Under the pieces are notes generated by a model. That model ran no database searches. It was not told the DNA's origin and saw only the letters and a program-made list of their open reading frames with translations. Both the position numbers and the translations under genes were made by a program. Shown here in pieces: positions 36,683-47,968 of a stretch of DNA of 64,000 bases. Origin of the DNA: Streptomyces gilvus (GTDB lineage Bacteria > Actinomycetota > Actinomycetes > Streptomycetales > Streptomycetaceae); the NCBI RefSeq assembly GCF_022513565.1, contig NZ_JAKWBE010000001.1, positions 1 through 64,000 on the forward strand, read 5' to 3'. Numbering within the stretch: position 1 is the stretch's first letter; each line of letters opens with the position of its first letter.

Positions 36683-37573
36683 ATGGACTTCCTTCGCCCC
36701 GCCAGCTGGGAGGAGGCGCTCGCCGCGAAGGCCGAGCACCCCACCGCTGTGCCCATTGCGGGCGGCACCGACGTGATGGTCGAGATCAACTTCGACCACC
36801 GGCGGCCCGAGTACCTGCTCGACCTCAACCGCGTCGGCGACCTCTACGAGTGGGAGGTCGGCGAGGACAGCGTGCGGCTCGGCGCCTCGGTCCCCTACAC
36901 CACGATCATGGAGCGGCTGCGCGCCGAGCTGCCGGGCCTCGCCCTCGCCTCGCACACGGTCGCCTCCCCGCAGATCCGCAACCGCGGCGGCGTCGGCGGC
37001 AACCTCGGCACCGCCTCCCCGGCCGGCGACGCCCACCCCGCGCTGCTCGCGGCGGGCGCCGAGGTCGAGGTGGAGTCGGTGCGCGGCAGCCGCCGTATCC
37101 CGATCGACGCGTTCTACACGGGCGTCAAGCGCAACGCGCTCGCCGCCGACGAGCTCATCAAGTGGGTGCACATCGACAGGGCCGACGGCCCCCAGCAGTT
37201 CTCGAAGGTCGGTACCCGCAACGCCATGGTCATCGCCGTGTGCGCCTTCGGCCTCGCGCTGCACCCCTCGACGCGCACCGTCCGCACCGGCATCGGCTCG
37301 GCCGCCCCTACACCCGTCCGGGCGAAGGCCGCGGAGGAGTTCCTGAACGCGGCGCTCGAGGAGGGCGGCTTCTGGGACAACGGAAAGATCATCACCCCGT
37401 CGGTCGCCAAGCGGTTCGCGGAGCTGTGCTCCGGCGCCTGCAACCCGATCGACGACGTCCGGGGCACGGCGAGCTACCGCCGGCACGCGGTGGGCGTCAT
37501 GGCCCGCCGCACGCTGACCTGGACCTGGGAGTCCTACCGCGGCACCGCCGCCCGCTCGGAGGGAGTCGCCTGA
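36683..37573 (+). CDS. xdhB: Xanthine dehydrogenase, FAD-binding subunit
   Basis: A 296-aa subunit that carries FAD and passes electrons to NAD+. The VAO/PCMH-type motif is VPIAGGTDVMVEI near residue 23, and the second FAD motif RNRGGVGGNLGTASPAGD near 100. The C-terminal CO-dehydrogenase flavoprotein domain is seen from 175 on. ATG at 36683 follows AGAGAG. It leads the operon; its stop overlaps the next start (TGATG). Confidence 0.9.
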   Translation: MDFLRPASWEEALAAKAEHPTAVPIAGGTDVMVEINFDHRRPEYLLDLNRVGDLYEWEVGEDSVRLGASVPYTTIMERLRAELPGLALASHTVASPQIRNRGGVGGNLGTASPAGDAHPALLAAGAEVEVESVRGSRRIPIDAFYTGVKRNALAADELIKWVHIDRADGPQQFSKVGTRNAMVIAVCAFGLALHPSTRTVRTGIGSAAPTPVRAKAAEEFLNAALEEGGFWDNGKIITPSVAKRFAELCSGACNPIDDVRGTASYRRHAVGVMARRTLTWTWESYRGTAARSEGVA

Positions 37574-38142
37574 TGCGCGTCAACTTCACTGTCAACGGAC
37601 GTCCGCAGGAGGCCGACGACGTGTGGGAGGGCGAGTCCCTGCTGTACGTGCTGCGGGAGCGGCTGGGCCTGCCGGGCTCCAAGAACGCCTGCGAGCAGGG
37701 CGAGTGCGGCTCCTGCACGGTGCGCCTCGACGGCGTGCCGGTGTGTTCGTGCCTGGTCGCGGCCGGACAGGTCGAGGGCCGTGACGTGGTGACCGTCGAG
37801 GGGCTCGCGGACCACGCCAGGCAGCGCTCCTGCGGCGACGCGTCCGGCACCTCGCTCGACGAGGCGAAGGGCTGGCAGGCGCGGGGCACCGACTCCCAGA
37901 CCGGTGAGGGCGCCGAACTGGCCCCCATCCAGCAGGCGTTCATCGACGCCGGCGCCGTCCAGTGCGGCTTCTGCACACCCGGTCTGCTGGTCGCCGCCGA
38001 CGAGATGCTGGAGCGCAACCCCGACCCCACCGACGCGGACATCCGCGAGGCGCTGTCGGGCAACCTGTGCCGCTGCACGGGCTACGAGAAGATCATGGAC
38101 GCGGTCCGCCTGGCGGCCGCCCGGCAGCAAGAGGCGGTCTGA
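37573..38142 (+). CDS. xdhA: Xanthine dehydrogenase, iron-sulphur subunit
   Basis: A 189-aa subunit with two 2Fe-2S clusters. The plant-type cluster motif is ACEQGECGSC with a further Cys in VPVCSC, and the second cluster uses CGFCTPG and LCRCTGY. A 30-residue insertion (about 85-115, DASGTSLDEAKGWQARGTDS) separates the domains, as in many actinomycete homologues. Overlaps the FAD gene by one base; the Mo subunit follows 5 bp on. Confidence 0.9.
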   Translation: MRVNFTVNGRPQEADDVWEGESLLYVLRERLGLPGSKNACEQGECGSCTVRLDGVPVCSCLVAAGQVEGRDVVTVEGLADHARQRSCGDASGTSLDEAKGWQARGTDSQTGEGAELAPIQQAFIDAGAVQCGFCTPGLLVAADEMLERNPDPTDADIREALSGNLCRCTGYEKIMDAVRLAAARQQEAV

Positions 38143-38147
38143 GCCCG

Positions 38148-40568
<2,421 letters not shown>

Positions 40569-40576
40569 CCAAGTCC

Positions 40577-40624
40577 CTCCGGGCGGCACGGGGAGCAGTC
40601 ACACCTCGAATGTGCCGCCCGGAG
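40577..40624. terminator. Terminator after the xdh operon
   Basis: CTCCGGGCGGCAC (40577-40589) pairs perfectly with 40612-40624 over 13 bp around a 22-base loop. It starts 8 bp after the Mo-subunit stop. Confidence 0.7.
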
Positions 40625-40685
40625 CAGCCAGTTCGTTCGTCTCGGGCCGTCCCCCGGGTCGTGCGGCCGCAGCACCTTCCCAAAT

Positions 40686-40714
40686 CCCGTGGACCGCGAG
40701 GCGGTTCACACGGG
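40686..40714 (+). promoter_or_regulatory. Leader hairpin before the purine permease
   Basis: CCCGTG (40686-40691) pairs with CACGGG (40709-40714), with an inner ACCGC / GCGGT stem. It lies 30 bp before the permease ATG. It might be a regulatory leader or a processing site; it does not look like a known purine riboswitch. Confidence 0.3.
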
Positions 40715-40744
40715 TGCCCCTTTGAACCTTGGGAGTAGGCCCAC

Positions 40745-42202
40745 ATGACCCAGCAGTCCCTTCAGCCGCAGACCGTCCCTCAGGAGGCGGGCGCGGGAAC
40801 CCGCGTCCCCGCCGGACGGTCGTGGCTCGACCGGTACTTCCACATATCCGGGCGGGGATCCAGCGTCGCCCGCGAGGTCCGCGGTGGCGTCACCACCTTC
40901 ATGGCGATGGCGTACATCCTCCTGCTCAACCCCCTGATCCTGTCCGGCAAGGACGCCGCCGGGGACACCCTCGGACAGAAGGCCCTGATCACGGCGACCG
41001 CGTTCGCCGCGGCCTTCACCACGCTGCTGATGGGCCTCGTCGGCAAGGTGCCGCTCGCGCTCGCCGCCGGCCTCTCCGTCTCCGGCGTGCTGTCCTCGCA
41101 GGTCGCCCCGCAGATGACCTGGCCGCAGGCGATGGGCATGTGCGTGCTGTACGGCGCCGTCATCATGCTGCTGGTGGTCACCGGCCTGCGCGAGATGATC
41201 ATGAACGCGATCCCTCTGGCGCTCAAGCACGGCATCACCATGGGCATCGGCCTGTTCATCGCCCTCATCGGCTTCTACAAGTCCGGCTTCGTGCACCAGG
41301 GCAAGGCCACCCCGATCACCCTCGGCCCGGCGGGCGAACTCGCGGGCTGGCCGGTGCTGTTGTTCGCCGGCACCCTGCTGCTGATCTTCATGCTGCAGGC
41401 CCGCAACTTCCCCGGCGCCATCCTCATCGGCATCGTCAGCGGCACGATCGTCGCCGCGGTCCTCAACGCCGCCGGTGTGATCGACCCGAGGCAGTGGGCG
41501 AACGGCGCCCCCGAACTGCACGGCAGCGCGGTCTCCATGCCCGACTTCTCGCTCTTCGGGCACGTCGCGTTCGGCGGCTGGGGCAAGGTCGGTGCGATGA
41601 CGGTCGGCATGATCGTCTTCACCCTCGTGCTCGCCGGGTTCTTCGACGCCATGGCCACCATCATCGGCGTCGGCACCGAGGCGGAACTGGCCGACGACAA
41701 GGGCCGGATGCCGGGTCTGTCCAAGGCGCTGTTCATCGACGGCGCGGGCGGCGCGATCGGGGGTGTCGCGGGCGGCAGCGGCCAGACGGTGTTCATCGAG
41801 TCGGCGACCGGCGTCGGCGAGGGCGCCCGCACCGGACTCGCCTCGGTCGTCACCGGACTGTTCTTCGCGGCCTGTCTCTTCTTCACCCCGCTCACCGCGA
41901 TCGTGCCGCAGGAGGTGGCGTCCGCCGCCCTGGTCGTCATCGGCTCGATGATGCTGATGAACGCCCGGCACGTGGACTGGGGCGACCGCGCCACGGCGAT
42001 CCCGGTCTTCCTCACCGTCGTCGTGATGCCGTTCACCTACAGCATCACCGCGGGCGTCTCCGCCGGCGTCATCTCCTACGTCGCCGTCAAGGCCGCCCAG
42101 GGCAAGGCGCGCGAGATCGGCGCCTTCATGTGGGGCCTCGCGGTGATCTTCCTGGTCTACTTCGCCCTCAACCCCGTCGAGAGCTGGCTGGGCGTGCACT
42201 AG
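40745..42202 (+). CDS. NCS2-family purine permease
   Basis: A 485-aa protein with about 13 membrane segments of the AzgA/PbuG-like (adenine-guanine-hypoxanthine) branch: VRGGVTTFMAMAYILLLNPL near the start, GAVIMLLVVTGLREMIMNAI, and GGSGQTVFIESATGVGEGAR. It should bring purine bases such as hypoxanthine or xanthine into the cell for xanthine dehydrogenase. ATG follows GGGAG. It is separated from xdh by a terminator but followed 48 bp later by XdhC. Confidence 0.88.
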   Translation: MTQQSLQPQTVPQEAGAGTRVPAGRSWLDRYFHISGRGSSVAREVRGGVTTFMAMAYILLLNPLILSGKDAAGDTLGQKALITATAFAAAFTTLLMGLVGKVPLALAAGLSVSGVLSSQVAPQMTWPQAMGMCVLYGAVIMLLVVTGLREMIMNAIPLALKHGITMGIGLFIALIGFYKSGFVHQGKATPITLGPAGELAGWPVLLFAGTLLLIFMLQARNFPGAILIGIVSGTIVAAVLNAAGVIDPRQWANGAPELHGSAVSMPDFSLFGHVAFGGWGKVGAMTVGMIVFTLVLAGFFDAMATIIGVGTEAELADDKGRMPGLSKALFIDGAGGAIGGVAGGSGQTVFIESATGVGEGARTGLASVVTGLFFAACLFFTPLTAIVPQEVASAALVVIGSMMLMNARHVDWGDRATAIPVFLTVVVMPFTYSITAGVSAGVISYVAVKAAQGKAREIGAFMWGLAVIFLVYFALNPVESWLGVH

Positions 42203-42250
42203 CCGCCCGCCGAACCGCCCTTCCCCTCAAGCCCGTCAGGAGACCGACAG

Positions 42251-43402
42251 ATGCTGGACATCGCCGAGGAGCTGAACCGGTGGGTCGAGCAGGGACGCGA
42301 CGTCGCCGTGGCCACGGTGGTGGCCGTCGGCGGCAGCGCACCCCGCCGGCCGGGCGCCGCCCTCGCGGTGGACGCCGACGGCACGGCGATCGGGTCGGTC
42401 TCCGGCGGCTGTGTGGAGGGCGCCGTGTACGAGCTGTGCCGGCAGGCGCTGCGGGACGGCGAAACCGTCCTGGAGCGCTTCGGATACAGCGACGAGGACG
42501 CCTTCGCCGTCGGTCTGACCTGCGGCGGTGTCATCGACATCCTCGTCACCCCGGTACGGGCCGGCGACCCGGCACGTCCGGTGATCGCGTCCGCGCTGGA
42601 CGCAGCCGCCCGGGGTGAGGCGGCGGCGGTGGCGCGGATCGTGTCCGGCCCGGCCGAACTCCTGGGCCGCGTCCTCCTCGTCCGCCCCGACGGCTCCCAC
42701 GACGGCGGGTTCGGCGCCCACCCCGAGCTGGACCGGACCGTCGCCGCCGAGGCGTCGGCCTTCCTCGACGCGGGCCGCACCGGCACCCTGGAGATCGGCG
42801 AGCAGGGCTCTCGCTGCGGAGCACCGCTCACGGTCCTGGTCGAGTCCTCCGTCCCGCCGCCCCGGATGATCGTCTTCGGCGCGATCGACTTCGCGTCGGC
42901 GCTGGTCCGGATCGGCAAGTTCCTCGGCTACCACGTGACGGTGTGCGACGCCCGCCCGGTGTTCGCCACCCGCACCCGTTTCCCCGAGGCCGACGAGATC
43001 GTCGTCGAGTGGCCCCACGTCTACCTGGAGCGGACGCCCGTGGACGGCCGCAGCGTCCTGTGCGTCCTCACCCACGACGCCAAGTTCGACGTACCCCTGC
43101 TCCGGCTGGCGCTGCGGCTGCCGGTGGCCTACGTCGGCGCCATGGGCTCGCGCCGCACCCATCTGGACCGCAACCGGCGGCTGCGCGAAGTGGGCGTGAG
43201 CGAAGTGGAGTTGGCGCGGCTGCGCTCGCCCATCGGACTGGACCTCGGCGCCCGCACCCCCGAGGAGACGGCCCTGTCCATCGCCGCCGAGATCGTCGCC
43301 GACCGGCGCGGCGGCAGCGGTGTCTCCCTCACCGGCGCGCACACGCCGATCCACCACGACCCGGCGGCCCTGCCGGTGCGGCGGATCGGGTCGGTGGCCT
43401 GA
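42251..43402 (+). CDS. xdhC: XdhC-type molybdenum-cofactor chaperone
   Basis: A 383-aa protein that binds and sulphurates the Mo cofactor and inserts it into xanthine dehydrogenase. The N-terminal XdhC domain has ATVVAVGGSAPRRPGAAL and SGGCVEGAVYE, with the conserved Cys. The C-terminal Rossmann-like part has VFGAIDFASALVRIGKFLGYHV and AYVGAMGSRRTHLDR. ATG follows AGGAG. Ends the purine locus, 12 bp from the opposite kinase gene. Confidence 0.9.
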   Translation: MLDIAEELNRWVEQGRDVAVATVVAVGGSAPRRPGAALAVDADGTAIGSVSGGCVEGAVYELCRQALRDGETVLERFGYSDEDAFAVGLTCGGVIDILVTPVRAGDPARPVIASALDAAARGEAAAVARIVSGPAELLGRVLLVRPDGSHDGGFGAHPELDRTVAAEASAFLDAGRTGTLEIGEQGSRCGAPLTVLVESSVPPPRMIVFGAIDFASALVRIGKFLGYHVTVCDARPVFATRTRFPEADEIVVEWPHVYLERTPVDGRSVLCVLTHDAKFDVPLLRLALRLPVAYVGAMGSRRTHLDRNRRLREVGVSEVELARLRSPIGLDLGARTPEETALSIAAEIVADRRGGSGVSLTGAHTPIHHDPAALPVRRIGSVA

Positions 43403-43414
43403 GCGGGAGGGGCG

Positions 43415-45757
43415 TCAGTCCGAGGCCTTCGTCGGGGCGGGGGTGGGGACCACCGTGTCGGAGGCCGACGGGGCGGGCTTCGTGGCCGGGTTCGTGGCCG
43501 GGTTCGTGGACGGCAGCCGGGTGGGCCGGTCCGGTCGCACCGAGAAGGCCGTGTCGCCCGCGACGGCCACCAGGGCGTCCTTGACCAGGAGCACGTACGG
43601 GGTGGTCTCGCCGGCCGACTCGCCGGGATCCGCGAGCGCCGAGGTGCGCCAACGCACCGCTCCCGTCGCGCTGTTGAGGGCCAGGACACGTCCGTACTCG
43701 TTGACGAGGAACAGGGTGGAGAACTTCGGGGACACCACCGGCGCCGACAGGTTCTCCACGTCGGTCCTCGCCTGCCACAGCCGCTTGCCGTCGGCGCCGC
43801 GCACGGCGGTGACCGTGCCGTCCGGCCGCACGAAGTAGAGGGTGCCCTTGAGCAGGGCGGCCGTGCCGCGCGGGGTGCCCGGCAGCGCGGTGCGCGCGAC
43901 GGCGCCGGTGCGCGGGTTCACCCGTAGCAGGGCCGAGTACGGCTGGTCGTCGCCGGCGGCGGTGATCTGCTGGTCCGCCAGCTTCGGGAGCAGGAACAGC
44001 AGTTGGCCGTCCACCGTGCCCATCGGCCGGGCGCCGGTGGGCAGCGTGGCGATTTCGGAGGGGGCGCCGTCGTCCGGGCCGAGTCGCAGCACAGCCACCT
44101 TGTCCGTGCTGGGATCGTCCAGCGGAGTGCACACGCCGTAGGGGGCGCCGTCGAACACGGTCGGTGTGCAGGCGTTCCCGCTCGACGACTTCGCCGGTGC
44201 CGTCCACAGCTGCCGGCCTGTGGCGTCGTAGGCGACGAACGTGGTCCTGTTCTCGTCCATCGCGAGGACGCCCCGGTCGAACAGGACGGCCGGCTCCTCG
44301 TCGGCGACGGGGCGGGCCCACAGTTCCGCGCCGGTCTTGGCGTCCAGGACGGCGAGGCGCCGGGTGCGGTAGGTGCCGGCCGGGTCGGGCTTGCGGTAGG
44401 TGTAGACGCGTCCGTCGCGTACGCCGACCGGGCGCGAGGTCTCCGGGTCGGTGCCCCGGCGCCAGTCGACCCGGCCGGACGCGGCGTCGAGGCGGGTGAC
44501 GGTGAAGCCGGTGCCGGCGCAGTACACAGTCGTCGAACCGCCCGCCACGCAGCCGGACTCGCTGAAGTCGACCGGGTCGCCCCGCTTTGCGGTGAGCAGG
44601 CTCGCCCGCCAGGGTTTCCAGCCCGTGGGCAGCCCCGCCACGGGAGCGCCGGCCGCGCTCGCCGAGCCGCCGCCGGCGGCGGAGGGGTCACCGGCCGGTC
44701 CGCCGCTCGCCGCCATGTGGGCGGCCGTGAGACCGACCACGGCGACGGCCATCGCCGTGCCGATCCCGATGAGGACCCGCCGTACGCGGCGGCCACTGCC
44801 GCCGGGCGCCGACGGGGTGACGGTCGTACCGTCGGGCCGGTTCGGCCCCGCCGTGCGGCTGTGGCGGGCGTGCGGCGCGGCGGTGGTGTCCGCGCCGGGT
44901 GCGGAGCGCGGGGCCGGGACGCCCGTGAGGTCGGGGAAGGCCGGGGGAGCCTCGGTGGGCAGGTCCATCAACAGGCCGTGCAGCTCGGCCAGTTGCGGCC
45001 GGGCCAGCGGGTCCTTGTCCAGACAGCGGGCCGCGATGCCGCGCAGCGGTTCCGGGACGCCGTCCAGGTGCGGGGCCTCGTACATCACCTGATAGCCCGT
45101 CAGGTACGGGCTGCCGCCGTCGAAGGGGCGGTTGCCGGTGGCCGCGTACGCCAGCAGCGAGCCGAGCGAGAACACGTCCGAGGCGGGGGTGACGTCCTTC
45201 GGTGAGGAGAACTGCTCCGGGGACATGAAGGGCGGGGTGCCGATGAGGCGGCCGGTGACGGTCAGGTCCTCGTTGTCGGCGGCGCGGGAGATGCCGAAGT
45301 CGATGACGCGGGGGCCGTCCTCGGCCACCAGGACGTTGCTCGGCTTGAGGTCGCGGTGCACGACGCCGGCGCGGTGGATGTCCCGCAGCGCCTCCACGAG
45401 GCCCAGGGCCAGGGTGCGCAACCTGCGTCCGGTGAGCGGCCCTTCCTCGGCAACGATGTCGGAGAGTGTGCGGCCGGGCACGTACAGCGTGGCCATCCAC
45501 GGCTGTTCGGCCTCGGGGTCGGCGTCCACCACGGGCGCGGTGAACGCCCCGCTCACCCGCCGCGCGGCCGCGACCTCCTGCCGGAAGCGGGCCCGGAACT
45601 CCTCGTCCAGCGCGTACTGGGCGTGCACCACCTTGATCGCGACCTGCCGTCCCGAGGCGGACAGCCCCAGGTGCACGACGCCCATCCCGCCACTGCCGAG
45701 CCGGTCGATCAGCGTGTAGCCACCTATGGACGCGGCTTCCCCGGAACCCACCGACAT
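43415..45757 (-). CDS. Serine/threonine protein kinase with an outside PQQ-type beta-propeller
   Basis: A 780-aa protein. The kinase domain runs from about 14 to 265: glycine loop LGSGGMGVVHLG, Lys42, catalytic HRDLKPSN with Asp136, and DFG at 153-155 with activation segment RLIGTPPFMSPEQ. A Pro-rich linker follows, and a membrane helix at about 328-347. The outside part (about 375-765) consists of PQQ-type beta-propeller repeats such as AELWARPV and TGRQLWTAPA. It probably senses a ligand outside and phosphorylates proteins inside. ATG at 45757. Its C-terminus ends with a Thr/Pro tail (TNPATNPATKPA). Confidence 0.88.
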   Translation of the reverse strand: MSVGSGEAASIGGYTLIDRLGSGGMGVVHLGLSASGRQVAIKVVHAQYALDEEFRARFRQEVAAARRVSGAFTAPVVDADPEAEQPWMATLYVPGRTLSDIVAEEGPLTGRRLRTLALGLVEALRDIHRAGVVHRDLKPSNVLVAEDGPRVIDFGISRAADNEDLTVTGRLIGTPPFMSPEQFSSPKDVTPASDVFSLGSLLAYAATGNRPFDGGSPYLTGYQVMYEAPHLDGVPEPLRGIAARCLDKDPLARPQLAELHGLLMDLPTEAPPAFPDLTGVPAPRSAPGADTTAAPHARHSRTAGPNRPDGTTVTPSAPGGSGRRVRRVLIGIGTAMAVAVVGLTAAHMAASGGPAGDPSAAGGGSASAAGAPVAGLPTGWKPWRASLLTAKRGDPVDFSESGCVAGGSTTVYCAGTGFTVTRLDAASGRVDWRRGTDPETSRPVGVRDGRVYTYRKPDPAGTYRTRRLAVLDAKTGAELWARPVADEEPAVLFDRGVLAMDENRTTFVAYDATGRQLWTAPAKSSSGNACTPTVFDGAPYGVCTPLDDPSTDKVAVLRLGPDDGAPSEIATLPTGARPMGTVDGQLLFLLPKLADQQITAAGDDQPYSALLRVNPRTGAVARTALPGTPRGTAALLKGTLYFVRPDGTVTAVRGADGKRLWQARTDVENLSAPVVSPKFSTLFLVNEYGRVLALNSATGAVRWRTSALADPGESAGETTPYVLLVKDALVAVAGDTAFSVRPDRPTRLPSTNPATNPATKPAPSASDTVVPTPAPTKASD

Positions 45758-45913
45758 GCCCCGCCCACCTCCCCATCCCCGAACCCACCCGACCCGACCA
45801 CCCCACACCCTAGGCGGTCCCCGCACCCCACCAACCACTCCCCACGAAAGCGTCCCCGTCGGGCGACCCGCGCAACACGGCCGACGGGCAGGGGTGTTTG
45901 CGGCGTGCGGAGG

Positions 45914-46363
45914 TCACGGCATGCGCAGGAGGCGGTTGGCCGCTCGGCCGAACATGGTGTGGGACGCGCGGTGCAGGAGGGGGTCCACCGGGCCGGGGAG
46001 CAGGGGGACCCTGAGTTCCTCGCGCCAGATGACGTGGCTGCGGCCGCCCGGGCCCGGGCGTACCTCGATCTCCGCCCAGCCCTTCACCACCCGGCCGCGT
46101 TTCTCCAGGCGGACCAGGCCGTGTTCCTCGTCCGTCGGCGGGCGCCAGACCGTGACCTCCATGCGGTCCTCGAAGGCGAGGGGACCGAGGCCGGTGCGGG
46201 CGACGATCACCGTGCCCTCATGGGTCGGCGGCGCGGTGAGCACGGTGACGCGGGTCAGCGGGACCACCTCGCCGTGCCGGGGCCACTCCGTGAGGCGGCG
46301 CCAGGCCTCGGGGAGGGGGAGCGGTGCCGTGCGTTCGAGGAGGATGTTGACCACGTGACGCAT
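45914..46363 (-). CDS. SRPBCC-type small protein
   Basis: A 149-aa protein of the START/polyketide-cyclase fold: VNILLERTAPLPLPEAWRRL, then VTVWRPP and a VIWREELRVP strand, with a final helix VDPLLHRASHTMFGRAANRL. It probably binds a hydrophobic ligand. Function unknown. Divergent from the P450 gene. Confidence 0.72.
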   Translation of the reverse strand: MRHVVNILLERTAPLPLPEAWRRLTEWPRHGEVVPLTRVTVLTAPPTHEGTVIVARTGLGPLAFEDRMEVTVWRPPTDEEHGLVRLEKRGRVVKGWAEIEVRPGPGGRSHVIWREELRVPLLPGPVDPLLHRASHTMFGRAANRLLRMP

Positions 46364-46579
46364 CGTAGGGAATCCGGGCTGCTCAGCGTGGGCTTCCGTG
46401 GCGCGTCACACACTTGGCGCAGCGGAGGGCGTCGCGGAGGCACGCCGGCGGCCGGCGTGCGGGAGATCGTGGACGGCGCGCGGGACGCCGCCGGCGGCTC
46501 GGCAGGACGACCCCTACCGCGTCCGTACACCCGTGCGGCACTCTGAGAGCCCGTGTCACCGCCGCCCGGAAGGCGTCTC

Positions 46580-47794
46580 ATGGACCGTCAACTGCGCGCA
46601 GGTCTTGATGAGTTGCAACGCGATCCGTACCCGCACTACGAGCGGGCCCGGCGTGCCGACGGCCTGACCCGTCTCGCCGAACTCGACGCCTGGCTGGTCG
46701 CCCGGGACGCCGACGTCCGCGAAGTCCTGCGCAGGCCGGAGGACTTCTCGTCGGCCAACGCCCTCACCCCGGACGTGATGCCCTCGCCCGCCGCGTTCGC
46801 CGTCCTCGCCGGCGGCTTCGGCGGCCGGCCCGTGGTCGTCGGCACCGACGGTCCCCGGCACCAGGAACTGCGCGCCCCGATCGTGCGCGGCCTGTCGCCG
46901 GCCCGGGTGGCCGCCGTCCTTCCGTACGCCGCCGAGCGCGCCGCCGCCCTGGTCGACGGGTTCGTCAAGGACGGGCACGTCGAGCTGATGTCGGCGTACG
47001 CGGAGAGGCTTCCCGGCGAGGTCATCGGCCGGGTCGTCGGCCTCGACCCCGCCGACGTCCCCGGCGTCGTGCACGGCGGGCACCGCGCGGAGGAGCTGCT
47101 GTTCCGCCCGCTGGCCGAGGACGAGCAGATCGCGGCGGCCGAGGACGTGGTCGCGATGCAGCGCACCCTGGAGCGGTACGTCCGGGCCCGGCACGCCGAG
47201 CCCCGCGACGACCTGTGCACGGAGCTCGTCAGGTCCGTCGTCCCGGAGGGCGAGCTGGCCATGGAGCACCGGCACGAACTCGTCGCGCATCTGCAGAACC
47301 TGCTGCTCGCCGGTCACCTGACCACGACCGCGCTCATCGGCACGACCGTCCTCCACCTGCTCCGCCACCCGGACCAGTGGGACCTGCTGTGCGCCGAGCC
47401 CGAGAGGATCCCCGCCGCCGTCGAGGAGGCCGCCCGCCACGACAGCGCCCTGCAGGGCTTTCGCCGGATCACCACCCGTCCGCTCACCCTCGCCGGCACC
47501 GAACTCCCCGCCGGGGTGACCCTGTTCGTCGCCTTCGGCGCCGCCAACCGGGACGCCGCCCGCCATCCGGACCCGGACACGTTCGACATCACCCGCCCCC
47601 CGGTGCGCCACCTCGCCTTCGGACTCGGCGTGCACGGCTGCCCCGGCGCCCAGCTGGCCCGCGAGCAACTCAGGCTCACCCTGGAGGAGTTGACCCGCCG
47701 GCTGCCGGGCCTGCGGCTCGCGGGGGACCGTCAGGTCGTCATGCGGCCCACGATGATCCACCGCTCACCCCAGGCCCTGCACCTGACCTGGTGA
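46580..47794 (+). CDS. Cytochrome P450
   Basis: A 404-aa soluble monooxygenase. The oxygen-binding I-helix motif is AGHLTT at about 243-248, the ExxR pair is in the EEAARHDSALQGFRR stretch, and the haem-binding loop HLAFGLGVHGCPG has Cys354. The ATG at 46580 follows GGAAGG at 8 bp; a GTG 27 bp upstream would add nine residues. No ferredoxin or partner gene lies nearby; substrate unknown. Confidence 0.9.
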   Translation: MDRQLRAGLDELQRDPYPHYERARRADGLTRLAELDAWLVARDADVREVLRRPEDFSSANALTPDVMPSPAAFAVLAGGFGGRPVVVGTDGPRHQELRAPIVRGLSPARVAAVLPYAAERAAALVDGFVKDGHVELMSAYAERLPGEVIGRVVGLDPADVPGVVHGGHRAEELLFRPLAEDEQIAAAEDVVAMQRTLERYVRARHAEPRDDLCTELVRSVVPEGELAMEHRHELVAHLQNLLLAGHLTTTALIGTTVLHLLRHPDQWDLLCAEPERIPAAVEEAARHDSALQGFRRITTRPLTLAGTELPAGVTLFVAFGAANRDAARHPDPDTFDITRPPVRHLAFGLGVHGCPGAQLAREQLRLTLEELTRRLPGLRLAGDRQVVMRPTMIHRSPQALHLTW

Positions 47795-47968
47795 GCGGTT
47801 TCGGGAGCGCCCCTCCGGCAGCCTGGGCACGGCACCCCGCCGGGACTGTGCACGGCGAGTACAGACGGCGTGCATAGCCGGTGATCGGAAGCCGGATCCA
47901 GGTATGCGAACCCGCCACAGGGTTACTCGCGCCGACACGCAAGTGACGGCGAGAGTGAGGAGCGACCC

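Noticed and set aside
40686..40714. Purine riboswitch before the NCS2 permease
   Set aside because: The leader is a single bulged hairpin. The three-way junction and conserved loops of purine riboswitches are not seen.
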